64,000 nucleotides of DNA from Sitta carolinensis (taxonomy: Eukaryota; Chordata; Aves; Passeriformes; Sittidae), in the NCBI GenBank assembly GCA_032173965.1, contig CM063312.1, positions 124,001 through 188,000 on the forward strand, written 5' to 3'. Numbering within the stretch: position 1 is the first letter of the stretch; the number at the start of each line of letters is the position of its first letter. Below are positions 32,265 through 42,320 of the stretch, in pieces. The notes beneath the pieces are model-generated. The model was given only the letters and a program-made list of their open reading frames with translations. It ran no database searches and was not told where the DNA came from. A program made the position numbers and the translations under genes.

Positions 32265-34124
32265 ATGGGACAGTGCCTAAATAAGAGGGCAAGTCCCAAG
32301 GAGAATAAAAGAACTACCAGAACCATTCCCCCTGATAGCCCATTAGAACAAATATTAGATCACTGGGACACACAAGAGGCCACCAAGGGCCTAGACCGGA
32401 TTAAAATGATCCATTATTGTATGGAAGTTTGGCCCAAATTGGAAATGCAGGGACAGTGGCCGTGGTATGGCACGAAAGATCCCTGGATGTGTTCCCAATT
32501 ATACCAACATCTAAAAACCAAAAGAGGTACAAGCCCAGAAGAAATAATGTATGCAGCTTTGTGGCAAAAAGGTAAAACAGAAACAGAATTAGTGAAGGTA
32601 TGTAAGTTGAAAGAACAGAAAACAGGAGTTAAGGGAAATAAAGAACAAGAAAAAGAGACTAATGGAACCAGTAGTAAATGGGACCCCTTGGAGTACCTAC
32701 CCCCTCCTCCCGTATACCCAATAGTGCCCCAAGCTCCCCTTTGCAATTCCCAGACTATCCCAGCCTCTATACCACCCTCACTTAACCCACCTGTTTCCAG
32801 TTCGAACCCTTTCTGCCTGAACCCATCCTCCTCTGCATTTTCAGCCCCTCCCACTGCCACTGAATCTTCTCCCTCAATCCCATCACCGGTTCCTTATAAT
32901 CTGACAGTTACAGTTCCTTTACCTCCAGAAACCCCTATAGTGAACCAAATCTCCTCTCCCTCACCTGCAACTGTTCCCTTACCTCCGCATGACTGGGAGT
33001 CAAGAATGCCCAAAATTAATCCTAACCCTCCCCTTAACAATGAGCAACTTCCCCTAACCCCTACTTCTAGTCAAGGACAAAATCCTGGAGATGGACCTTA
33101 TTGTCATACAAGATCTAAGACAACCAAACTCTTCCCCTTGAGAGAAGTCCCTATGGGAGGAGTAGTTGGAGGAGTAGGGTTTGTCAATGCCCCATTGACA
33201 GCTTCGGAAGTTAGAGGATTCAAGAAAGAGCTAGGAAACCTGGTTGAAGACCCGGTGGGAATAGCCAATCAAGTAGACCAATTTCTAGGTCCCAATATTT
33301 ACACTTGGAGTGAGTTAAACTCTATTTTAAATATCTTATTTAACCCTGAAGAGCTAGCCATGATCCGTGTCACAGGAATGAGAATCTGGGAACGAGAAAA
33401 CAGGATTGGGCCCCGGGGAGAAGACAAGCTCCCACAAGTGGATCCAGGATGGGATCCAAACAGGGAAGAGGGAAGACAGAATATGAGAGATTACAGAACC
33501 CTAATGGTAAAAGGAATTAAAGAATCTGTTCCCCGAAGTAACAACACCAAGCTAGCCTTTGATGAGACCCAAGAAAAAGATGAGACCCCAGCCACCTGGT
33601 TAAATAGGTTAAGAAGAAATTTTCAATTATACTCAAACATAGATCCCGACAGTCCTGAAGGCCAAGTACTGTTAAAAGTACAATTTGTTACTAAGTCCTG
33701 GCCTGATATCAGGAAGAAACTAGAAAAATTAGATGATTGGCAAGAGAAAGGGATCAATGAACTATTAAAGGAAGCTCTAAAAGTTTACTTAAGGAGAGAA
33801 GAAGAAAGAACAAAAACAAAAGCAAGACTCATGGTAGCTGTGGCCAAAGAAACTGTCCAGGCAAGTAAGGATCAGTCAAGTGAAGGGGGGCAAAAGTCCA
33901 AACAGGAGGAAAACAAAAAGAAATCCATTATGCCCCCAAAGACCAATTCGGGGAACACCCAAAAGAGCGGGAGGTGTTACTATTGTGGACAGACAGGGCA
34001 CTTTAAAAGAGACTGTAATAAACTATCCTTGGATGAAGCAATAGCAAAAGAACAGGATACTTTAGAAAAGATCTTGAAGGGGGGGATAGTGATGACTAGG
34101 GGTGTCAGGGGCTGTATGTATTAG
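32265..34124 (+). CDS. gag: Gag polyprotein, open
   Basis: 619 codons, no stop. Starts Met-Gly, the context for N-myristoylation of matrix. Residues about 1-130 form matrix; a Pro-rich stretch holds a PPPPVYP late-domain motif near residues 146-152; a long Pro/Ser/Thr-rich linker follows to about 290; capsid begins near GGVVGGVGFVNAPL (about residue 295) and its C-terminal part runs to about 480; a Lys/Glu-rich helix precedes a single zinc knuckle C-x2-C-x4-H-x4-C (CYYCGQTGHFKRDC, near residue 570). One knuckle is the gammaretroviral pattern. It ends at TAG 34,122-34,124; the pol frame overlaps this end in the -1 frame. Confidence 0.93.
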   Translation: MGQCLNKRASPKENKRTTRTIPPDSPLEQILDHWDTQEATKGLDRIKMIHYCMEVWPKLEMQGQWPWYGTKDPWMCSQLYQHLKTKRGTSPEEIMYAALWQKGKTETELVKVCKLKEQKTGVKGNKEQEKETNGTSSKWDPLEYLPPPPVYPIVPQAPLCNSQTIPASIPPSLNPPVSSSNPFCLNPSSSAFSAPPTATESSPSIPSPVPYNLTVTVPLPPETPIVNQISSPSPATVPLPPHDWESRMPKINPNPPLNNEQLPLTPTSSQGQNPGDGPYCHTRSKTTKLFPLREVPMGGVVGGVGFVNAPLTASEVRGFKKELGNLVEDPVGIANQVDQFLGPNIYTWSELNSILNILFNPEELAMIRVTGMRIWERENRIGPRGEDKLPQVDPGWDPNREEGRQNMRDYRTLMVKGIKESVPRSNNTKLAFDETQEKDETPATWLNRLRRNFQLYSNIDPDSPEGQVLLKVQFVTKSWPDIRKKLEKLDDWQEKGINELLKEALKVYLRREEERTKTKARLMVAVAKETVQASKDQSSEGGQKSKQEENKKKSIMPPKTNSGNTQKSGRCYYCGQTGHFKRDCNKLSLDEAIAKEQDTLEKILKGGIVMTRGVRGCMY

Positions 34125-34132
34125 GGGACCCG

Positions 34133-35311
34133 ATGAAACACCGAGAAGAGCCCCTGGTAAATTTTGAAGTAGGTCCCAAGAGTGAAGAGATTGAATTTTT
34201 AGTAGATACAGGAGCAGACCGTTCAAGTATAAACAAGCTCCCAACTGGTACGTTTTTAAGTAATAAAGTTTGTGAAGTATTAGGAGCAGAGGGAAAACCC
34301 TTTATGGCACCAGTAATAAAAAACGTTGAAGTAAAAGGAAATTCTCGACAGTGTTATACAGACTTTGTATATTTACCAGACCTAGAAACTAATTTATTAG
34401 GAAGAGATTTACAAGTGCAGCTAGGAGTAGGAATAATCCCAGTGAATGGAAAAATGGTAGTCCAAATGATGAAGCTAACCATAAAAGATATGGGAGAGAT
34501 TAACTCTGAAGTTTGGGCAGAAGAAGGAAAGTTTGGGTATTTAGACATTCCCCCAATAAAGATCAAAATCCAGGAAGGAACACCCCCCATTAAAATCAGG
34601 CAGTACCCCATGTCCATAGAAGGGAAAAAAGGATTGGCTCCTGTCATAGATAACTTATTAACAGAAGGTATCCTGGAACCATGTATGTCCCCCTATAACA
34701 CTCCAATTCTGGCTGTTAAAAAGGCAGAGGGGAAATATCGATTAGTTCAAGACCTAAGAGAAATAAATAAAAGGACAATCACCAGACACCCAGTAGTGCC
34801 AAATCCTTATACCCTCCTGAGCCAGGTACCCAACGGACATGCTTGGTTCACAGTTATAGATTTAAAGGATGCCTTTTGGGCATGTCCCCTAGCAGAAGAG
34901 TGCCGTGACTGGTTTGCCTTTGAGTGGGAGTATCCTGATAGAAATAGAAAACAACAACTAAGATGGTCCCGCTTACCCCAGGGTTTTACAGAGTCCCCAA
35001 ACCTTTTTGGACAAGCATTAGAGGAATTATTAAGTCAATTTAATCCTGAGAATGAGGTTAAAATTTTACAGTATGTAGATGATCTCTTAATATCTGGAGA
35101 AGATCAAGAAAAAGTGAGGCAAACCAGTATACAACTATTGAATTTTCTGGGAACCAAGGGATTAAGAGTGTCCCGGAACAAATTACAATTTGTGGAGCCC
35201 AAAGTAATTTATTTAGGACATGTAATAGAGCAAGGCTGTAAAAAATTAAGCCCAGAAAGAATATCAGGTATCCTAGCCATACAAGCACCAAAAACCCAAA
35301 GAGAGACATAA
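34133..35311 (+). pseudogene. pol: pol part 1: protease and reverse transcriptase, truncated by frame break
   Basis: Open for 392 codons. Protease: active-site LVDTGADRSS near residue 25 and the LLGRDL motif near 88. Reverse transcriptase: LPQGFTESP motif and the catalytic YVDD at about 35,072. The frame is -1 relative to gag, and no in-frame suppression of the gag TAG would enter it; the frame is open back to 34,100. It ends at TAA where the coding sense continues in another frame, a single-base-type lesion near 35,285-35,310 in an A/C-rich run. Confidence 0.9.
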
Positions 35312-36786
35312 GAAAACTCTTAGGTCTCTTCGGATATTGCAAACTATGGATAGAACAATATACCCAGAGTGTTAAATTTCTTTATGAAAAATTAGTTAAT
35401 TCTGAACCCATAAAGTGGACAATTGAAGATGAAGAGCGATTGAATCATCTAAAAGATAAGCTCGCTTCAGCACCAGTTTTAAGCCTGCCAGATTTAAAGA
35501 AAGAGTTTGACTTATTTGTCAACTCCGAAGAGGGGACGGCATATGGGGTTTTAACTCAAGAGTGGGGGGGATATCGCAAGCCCATAGCCTATTTATCAAA
35601 ACTATTAGACCCAGTAGCTCGTGGATGGCCTACCTGCTTACAATCCATAGCTGCAGCTGCAATTTTAATTGAAGAAGCTCAAAAGCTAACCTTACAGGGT
35701 AGAATCAAGGTCCACACACCACACGACTTAAAAACAGTCTTGAGTCAGAAGGCTCAACAATGGCTGACAGATGCTAGGATATTAAGATATGAAGTCATTC
35801 TAATGGATACCAGCAATTTAGAACTAATGACCTCCAAGAGCTTGAACCCAGCGCAATTTTTATCAGGGGAGCCTCCATATGAGTTAGAACATAACTGCTT
35901 GGAATTAGTGAATTTCCAAACAAAAGTGAGGGAAGATTTGGAAGATATACCTCTACCCTATGGAAAAATATTATTTACTGATGGTTCCTCCAGAGTAGTG
36001 GAAGGAAAACGACATTCTGGGTATGCAGTAGTCATAAAAACAGAAAAAGGAGAATTAGAGGTACTAGAAAAAGGGAAATTACCCCCCAGCTGGTCAGCTC
36101 AAAGTTGTGAAGTTCATGCTCTAAAGAGAGGTCTGGACTTGTTAGAAAAAGAAAAAGGAACAATTTACACAGATTCGAGGTATGCCTTTGGAATAGTTCA
36201 TACCTTTGGTAAAATCTGGGAAGAGCGAGGCTACCTAAATTCAAAAGGAAAGAACCTAGCACATGAAGGACTAATAAAATCAGTGTTAGAATCCCTAACC
36301 AAACCCACAGAAATTGCAGTGGTCCACATAAAAGGACATCAAAAAGGAGACACTTTAGAAAACAGAGGAAACCAATTAGCTGATCAGGTAGCAAAAGAAG
36401 TAGCTGTAAATCCAGAGGGACCAGTAAAAATCCTAAAACTAGACAAGGCAATGACTGAAAAAGAAGAGAAAAGGGAACCAATATTTAGTAAGAAAGAATG
36501 GGAAGCAATAAAGAAACTGGAATTATCTCAAGGAGAACAAGGGGAATGGTTAACATCAGATGGGCGAAAATTTTTAAACAAAGCTTTAGCCCGAAAAATG
36601 TTAAATGAGATACATGAACTAACTCATTGGGGAACCCAAGGGATGTGTGACCATTTCTTGAGGGAAAATTTGTGCCTCGGAGTTTATGATTTGGCAAGAG
36701 CTATAACAAAGGGGTGTATAATATGCCAAAAAGTAAACCAAAAAGTAATGAGGAAAACTGAACCTGGGGAAGAGAGTTGGCCTTAA
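35312..36786 (+). pseudogene. pol: pol part 2: RT connection, RNase H and integrase zinc domain
   Basis: The shifted frame is open from before 35,312 to TAA at 36,784. It holds the connection domain, RNase H with its acidic residues (LFTDGSS near 35,975; SCEVHAL; YTDSRYA near 36,170; GNQLADQVA), and the integrase HH-CC zinc domain (H...H then CIICQ, about 36,610-36,730). A second frame break follows at about 36,770. Confidence 0.9.
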
Positions 36787-37679
36787 GACCATTCCAGAGT
36801 GTGCAAATAGATTTCACAGAAATGCCCCCTATACAAGGGTATAAACATTTATTAGTAATAGTTGACCACCTGACACATTGGGTAGAAGCATTTCCCACAA
36901 AGAGAGAAACAGCAGAGGAAGTTGCCCGAGTAATACTGGAAAATATTATCCCCAGATATGGTTTAGTTAACACTATTGACTCAGATAGGGGATCCCATTT
37001 CACTTCCCAAGCCCTACAAGCTATTGTAAAAGCCCTAGGAATAAAATGGAGACTACACACCCCATGGCACCCCCAGAGTTCGGGTCGAGTAGAATGTATG
37101 AATAAAACATTAAAAAATGTGTTAACAAAACTGAGGACTGAGACCCAAATGAATTGGTTAAAGTGTTTACCTCTCGCCCTCTTGAGAATCAGAACCAAGC
37201 CACGATCTGACCTTGGGGCATCCCCATATGAAATGATGTTTGGGCTTCCCTTCCTGATGACCCCTTATAGCACTGGAGACTATATAGAGGGAGAAGAAAT
37301 GACTAGAAAATACTTAGAGACAATTGGAAAAACCCTAAGTAATTTAAGAAAAAGAGGGTATCTCCCTCAAACCTCCCCATTTGACACCAATACCCACCAA
37401 ATCAGTCCTGGAGATTGGGTACTAATCAAATCCTGGAAAGACACTCCATTAACTCCAAAATTTGAAGGTCCCTTCCAGGTTCTGCTAGTGACCCATGCTG
37501 CTATCCGGACCCAAGAAAAAGGGTGGACTCACGTCTCCCGTGTGAAGGGACCAGTACCGCCTCCCCCTAACTGTGGACAAAACCCAGAAAGATCCCCCAC
37601 GAGTTTCTCCAAGTGGATTGCCATCCAAGATCCTGCCAGCCTTAAAGTAACTCTTAAGAAACAACCAAAGAAGGACTGA
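36777..37679 (+). pseudogene. pol: pol part 3: integrase core and C-terminal domain
   Basis: 300 codons in a third frame. The DDE triad is visible: D in QIDFTE, D in DSDRGSHF (about 36,980) and E in GRVECMNK (about 37,092). The C-terminal domain has the GPF-type motif (GDWVLIKSW... EGPFQVLL... KGWTHVSRV). All three catalytic residues are kept, but the segment is cut from the rest of pol by the frame break. Confidence 0.9.
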
Positions 37680-37860
37680 AAAGAAATAGAAAAAGGATGG
37701 ACTCACATCTCCTGTGAGAAGGGACCAGTACCACCTCCCCCTAACTGTGGACAAAGCCCAGAAAAGACCCACCCCGAGTCTCTGAAAGTGAATTGCCATC
37801 CAAGATCCTGCCAGCCTTAAAGTAATTCTTAAAACAGTCAAAGACAGACTGAAGAAGAAA
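37510..37860 (+). repeat. ~170-bp tandem duplication at the pol 3' end
   Basis: The stretch around 37,515-37,680 (from 'ggtggactcac' through 'aaagaaggactgaa') is repeated at 37,690-37,855 with about 85-90% identity. The second copy lies past the pol stop. The divergence is far higher than between the LTRs, so the duplication predates this insertion. Confidence 0.85.
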
Positions 37861-38256
37861 TAGATAAAAACTACAGAGTTCTGTTAAGCAAAATTGTTGT
37901 TAGAGTATATATATATATTTGTTAAGATATTGTAATTGTTAATGTTTTAGTATAAATTGATATTCTAATGTAGATTGTTAATATTTTGATATGTTCTAAT
38001 GTAGATTGTTAATATTTTGATATAAATTGTTAAAATTTTCAATCCAAATAGAATAAGTTAAATAAAAAATCCCCCATCGACTTCCCTCACAGAACATTTC
38101 CCAAAGGCAGTTAAAATTAAAAGGTGGGAAAAAAGGAAAAAAAAGGACCTTATTAACAGAAAAAAAAGAGGATCTTCTTACCAGGAAAAAGAGGACGTTC
38201 TCACACCTCCAAACCTAAGAGGCAAGACCGGGTGAGGCTAAAGAGAAGGGTGAGCC
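37861..38256 (+). other. AT-rich spacer between pol and env
   Basis: Contains (TA)n and a 'tctaatgtagattgttaatattttgata' unit repeated twice or more near 37,960-38,030. A splice acceptor for env should lie here but could not be singled out. Confidence 0.6.
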
Positions 38257-39456
38257 ATGAAGCCCCCTAGGACAAAACTAGCTCATACCGGACTCTTAGG
38301 TGGACTAATGTTAGTCCAGTCAATAAACTTGGCACTAGGAGGGAGTGGAGAAACATGCACGAAGTGCTACTACCCTCTTTATGATGAAGAAGACCTAGGA
38401 TCACTAATGAGGGTCCACACAAACATTAATCCCACCTGTTTTGATCATACACAATTAGAAACTTGCCAAGAAGAAGGAAAAACATATTGGCTCACAAAAA
38501 ATACTGCCTCACATAGGCAGCGCCTGATTGGTGAATGTCCTGTAAGGGAAGCCTGGTTCTGTTTTGAGCAAGAAGGAATGAATGACATAATAAAAGAAAA
38601 ACAATTAACAGTAAAAAAGGAAAACCTAGATAAAACACTGGGTAAAAATCTATTCATAGACTTAATTGAGAAAATTAGTAAAGAACTAAATGTAACCAAT
38701 TGTTGGGTGTGTGGAAGTACCCAAATGTCAGATATTTGGCCCTGGGAAGGAATTAGTTTAACACCTCTAGACATCTTAAGATGGAAATTAGCTGAGCAAA
38801 AACCCAGAATCACAGGAAAAAGGAGGCAAGAACAATGGGACCTGAAAGCAAAAGTGATCGGAGAAGAATGTATTAAAAGGACAGGAAAGAAATACCAAAC
38901 CCCCGTAGGGAGAACAGCCTGCAAACCATATTTAATTGTAAAAGATTCAGGGAGCAGGTGGATCCCACAAGAACCAAATAGATATTGGACTACTACAAAA
39001 AAAGAAAGAGGATGTATCTACCATGAAGGGTATAGACTTTATGAGTGTGCAGACAAAGGAATAAATCCTTTCCAAGGATTGAAAGAGCTCTCCAAATATT
39101 GGGAGTGCCCCACAGAAACGCAAGACATATTCTGGGAGGCCCCTGAGCATTTATTCTGGATTTGTGGAAACACTGCCTATACCCTCCTCCCCGGAGATTG
39201 GACAGGAAGCTGCACTATTGGAGCAATAAAACCTGCTTTCTTTCTCCTACCTAAGGAATCAGGGTCATACTTAGGAGTCCCCTTATATGATAACTTAAGA
39301 ACGAGTAATCGGAAGAGAAGACAAGTAGTAAACTTAGAAAGTAAACAAAAATGGAAGGGAAAAATTTGGACCCCTGAAGAAATAATTAAGACCTATGGAC
39401 CAGCCACTTGGGCCCAGGATGGATCCTGGGGTACCGTACTCCTATTTATATGCTAA
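38257..39456 (+). pseudogene. env: env part 1: surface subunit and start of transmembrane subunit
   Basis: 399 codons with a start Met, a hydrophobic signal peptide (about residues 12-28), many Cys residues and a CWVC motif at residues 149-152, the gamma-type CxxC. A furin-type RKRR site lies at residues 352-355. The frame leaves the transmembrane subunit early: after [12 protein letters not shown] it runs into a stop at 39,454-39,456, while the expected sequence continues in another frame. This is a one-base-type lesion near 39,430-39,440. Confidence 0.88.
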
Positions 39457-40046
39457 ATCGAATCATCCGTCTCCAGGCAGTACTAGAAATAGTGTCAAAT
39501 AAAACAGCACTTGCCCTAGACCACATTAGCACACAATTGACACAAACCAGAGCTGTAGTCTACCAAATTCGGCTTGCAGTAGACTACTTATTGGCAGATG
39601 AAGGAGGCATTTGTGGGAAGTTTAACTCCTCAGAATGCTGCCTGGAAATAGATGATAAGAGTGAAGTTATCAAAAACATTTCAAAAGAAATACGAAAAGT
39701 AGCTTATGTAGGCACCCAAGAATGGACTCCTCTAGGAAACTCAGACTGGTGGAATGACTTTTGGTCATTCAAAGTAGGATGGTGGAAGAAAGCAATCTTT
39801 ATTGCTGTTTGTGCCTTTGGAAGCTTCTTATTTTTACCCTGTTTACTTCCCTGTGTAATCAAGACAGTAACTACCACAGTACAAGCTAGTCTTCAGATCC
39901 CTAAAATAACAGATAAAAAACAAGCCAAAATTATGTTAATGGAAACTCAGAATCAGAACCAAGAACATGAATCAGCTATACAAATATATAACCAATACCA
40001 GAAATCTAGAGAAATATACTCCAATGATTCAGAAATTGAAGATTGA
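39408..40046 (+). pseudogene. env: env part 2: transmembrane subunit
   Basis: Open from 39,408 to TGA 40,044-40,046. Contains an amphipathic heptad region, [17 protein letters not shown], a C-x7-CC motif (Cys codons at about 39,612 and 39,636-39,641), an indole-rich pre-membrane stretch, a membrane anchor (about 39,785-39,865) and a ~60-residue tail ending in acidic residues. Separated from the surface subunit by the frame break. Confidence 0.88.
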
Positions 40047-40069
40047 TGCGGACTAAAGCCCGATCAAAA

Positions 40070-40086
40070 CATAAGAGGGGGGATAT
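40070..40086 (+). promoter_or_regulatory. Polypurine tract
   Basis: 'agaggggggata' immediately before the 3' LTR, the plus-strand priming site. Confidence 0.8.
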
Positions 40087-40763
40087 TGTTAGAAAGAAAA
40101 GAGTTAAGAGTTATTGTTAACCATATTTGTAGTTGCAAGATTAATGTTTGTAGTAGCAACTTTTGTAACTGTTGAATAGTGTTAAAAAAAACCTCACCTA
40201 CCTCGTGTCTGTATTGTAGCCCTATCCCAAGTTCCTGTATCCTGTTTCCTGTATCCTGTTCCTTGTTCCTGTGTCTGTCGGGCCCCGCCTCCACTGCTCC
40301 CCTACTCTTCCCCATGACAACCAGTGGCTCCACCCAGTATGTAAACCATGTGAACTTCCAGACCCCCGAGGGACCATGGGAGTGAGAGCGCCGCATACAA
40401 ACTGCTGAAGTTTAGAAACGAATAAACAGATACTTCGCCAAACCACCCTAGAAGATCGGGAAGAACAACAGCTATCTGGAACAGTTTTCAATCATCTCAC
40501 ATCTCACTGTAACAAGAGTGGGACTTGCTCGGAGTCACCCCCCTGGACTTTAAACGAGCCAAGTAGTCTCCTAGGGGACTCCTGCGAGGGCGGAGACTCC
40601 AGCTCTGTCGTTAAGGCAAAGCTGCTTGCACCTCCTCCTCTTCGTTGTCCACAGGGAGCAGTGGCGGTGAGCGCGACCCCTCAAGCCCCCTCCCCCAGGC
40701 TGATTTCACAATAAAGGCTTTAATAAAGGAGCAGAAGAGTTCCTGGCCAATTTATTCATACCA
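40087..40763 (+). mobile_element. 3' LTR of provirus (family A)
   Basis: 677 bp, matching the 5' LTR except for about five differences: two short indels ('aaaaaaaacc', 'ctttaataaagg'), an extra or changed G in 'gggccccgcc', TAGG for TATG, and TCAAG for TCGAG. AATAAA at about 40,710. Right flank CACA. Confidence 0.93.
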
Positions 40764-40848
40764 CACAGCAGCCTCACTGGCAATGTGTCCTGATTATGAC
40801 CAGCCTCTAAAGGAAGCTGTTTGAGGCAGACATTAGCAAAACACTCAC

Positions 40849-41009
40849 CATTTCTTCTGCCAGCAATGCCAGATTGCAGCACAGCATCAGGAAAAGTGCC
40901 CCAGCAGCCACAATGGCCATTAACTTAAGCAAACCATGTTTTCCCCAGCAGAAATTTCTTCTCATGCTTTTCCAAGTGTTGTCAGCATGTGTTGAGGTTC
41001 CGGCTGCCT
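40849..41009 (-). CDS. Candidate host exon with a transmembrane helix
   Basis: Minus strand: acceptor 'cattgctcccacag', donor GAAATG|GTGAGTGTT, open frame of about 53 codons. After a short Ser/Thr/Asn stretch and basic MRRNFCWGKH comes a hydrophobic helix (LLKLMAIVAAGALFLMLC), then acidic residues, as in a single-pass membrane protein. The splice sites are good. Product unknown. The provirus lies downstream of it on this strand, so it may share an intron-split gene with the candidate exon at 29.5-29.8 kb. Confidence 0.4.
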
Positions 41010-41339
41010 CTGTGGGAGCAATGGTGAGCGTGAGCCCGTGCTGTGCCGTGAACTTTTCAAGCCCGGACGCCCCCACAGGCCGGGCCCCGTGGGTCCCGCT
41101 GCTGCCACCTCGGGCCCCAGAGACCAGAAACCTCAGCAAAACCATCCCAGGCTCTAAAAAACGTTCTCGTGTGCAGGAGGGGCCATGGGGGATCCTCATG
41201 AACTCCCCTCTCCTCAGTCCCTCCCGGGCACCGCTGGGCATTAGAGCAGCTCCCGCGCCTGTCCCGGCACCGGCTACCGCCACAGGACACAGGCTTGACG
41301 CACTTGGGGATTGAACACCACTAATTTGGGGAGGGGCAC

Positions 41340-42314
41340 TGTTGTCCCTGAAAATCAGCCTTCTGATTTTCTTTAGTATAGTGTAGTCAGTTCTCATGAA
41401 TTGTAAGATAAACAAGAATCATGTTTACATTCCTTTGTAAAAGATATCACCTAATAGACTTCTCAAGTGACCAGTGAAGATGGAGAAGTGGTAACTTCTC
41501 TGTCCAATCTCTGATCATTGTCCAGAAACATATATACGATGTCAATGTTAGAAAGAAAAAAAAGAGTTAAGAGTTATTGTTAACCATATTTGTAGTTGCA
41601 AGATTAATGTTTGTAGTAGCAACTTTTGTAACTGTTGAATAGTGTTAAAAAAACTCACCTACCTCGTGTCTGTATTGTAGCCCTATCCCAAGTTCCTGTA
41701 TCCTGTTTCCTGTATCCTGTTCCTTGTTCCTGTGTCTGTCGGGCCCCGCCTCCACTGCTCCCCTACTCTTCCCCATGACAACCAGTGGCTCCACCCAGTA
41801 TGTAAACCATGTGAACTTCCAGACCCCCGAGGGACCATGGGAGTGAGAGCGCCGCATACAAACTGCTGAAGTTTAGAAACGAATAAACAGATACTTCGCC
41901 AAACCACCCTAGAATATCGGGAAGAACAACAGCTATCTGGAGAACAGTTTTCAATCATCTCACATCTCACTGTAACAAGAGTGGGACTTGCTCGGAGTCA
42001 CCCCCCTGGACTTTAAACGAGCCAAGTAGTCTCCTCGGGGACTCCTGCGAGGGCGGAGACTCCAGCTCTGTCGTTAAGGCAAAGCTGCTTGCACCTCCTC
42101 CTCTTCGTTGTCCACAGGGAGCAGTGGCGGTGACCGTGACCCCTCGAGCCCCCTCCCCCAGGCTGATTTCATAATAAAGGCTTTAAAAAGGAGCAGAAGA
42201 GCTCCTGGCCCATTTATTCATACCAGTCAACAATAAACTAAAGACTTCCTTTCTTCTCTACCTGAACACGTGTTGTGTGTGTTACTGTGTGTTTCTATCT
42301 ACGTCACAGTAACA
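41340..42314 (+). mobile_element. Solo LTR of family B, split by a family A solo LTR
   Basis: Begins TGTTGTCCCTG (41,340) and ends GTCACAGTAACA (42,314). Flanked by perfect GGGCAC 6-bp target duplications (41,334-41,339 and 42,315-42,320). Without the inner insert it is about 290 bp, the same as the copies at 59,460 and 62,930. Contains AATAAA in 'caacaataaactaaag', now just after the insert. The 6-bp duplication is typical of alpha- and betaretroviruses. Confidence 0.92.
41546..42225 (+). mobile_element. Solo LTR of family A, nested
   Basis: 680 bp, close to the LTRs of the 30-40 kb provirus with about eight differences (for example a longer A-run near 41,556). Flanked by GTCAA at 41,541-41,545 and 42,226-42,230. 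It must be younger than the family B LTR it interrupts. Solo LTRs arise by recombination between the two LTRs of a provirus. Confidence 0.93.
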
Positions 42315-42320
42315 GGGCAC

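Larger units (their letters stand above)
30221..40763 (+). mobile_element. Nearly complete gammaretrovirus-like provirus
   Basis: Two LTRs (30,221-30,893 and 40,087-40,763), a tRNA-Pro-type primer site, gag, pol, env and a polypurine tract in normal order. Flanked by CACA at 30,217-30,220 and 40,764-40,767, a 4-bp target duplication. The LTRs differ at about five places in 675 bp, so the insertion is recent. gag is open; pol has two frame breaks (near 35,300 and 36,770) and env one (near 39,440), so as given it is defective. It sits antisense to a candidate minus-strand host gene. Confidence 0.95.

Noticed and set aside
40761..40765. CCACA as a 5-bp target duplication of the provirus
   Set aside because: It would end the LTR at CATA, whereas the solo LTR with GTCAA flanks shows the LTR ends at ...ATACCA; CACA (4 bp) fits better.
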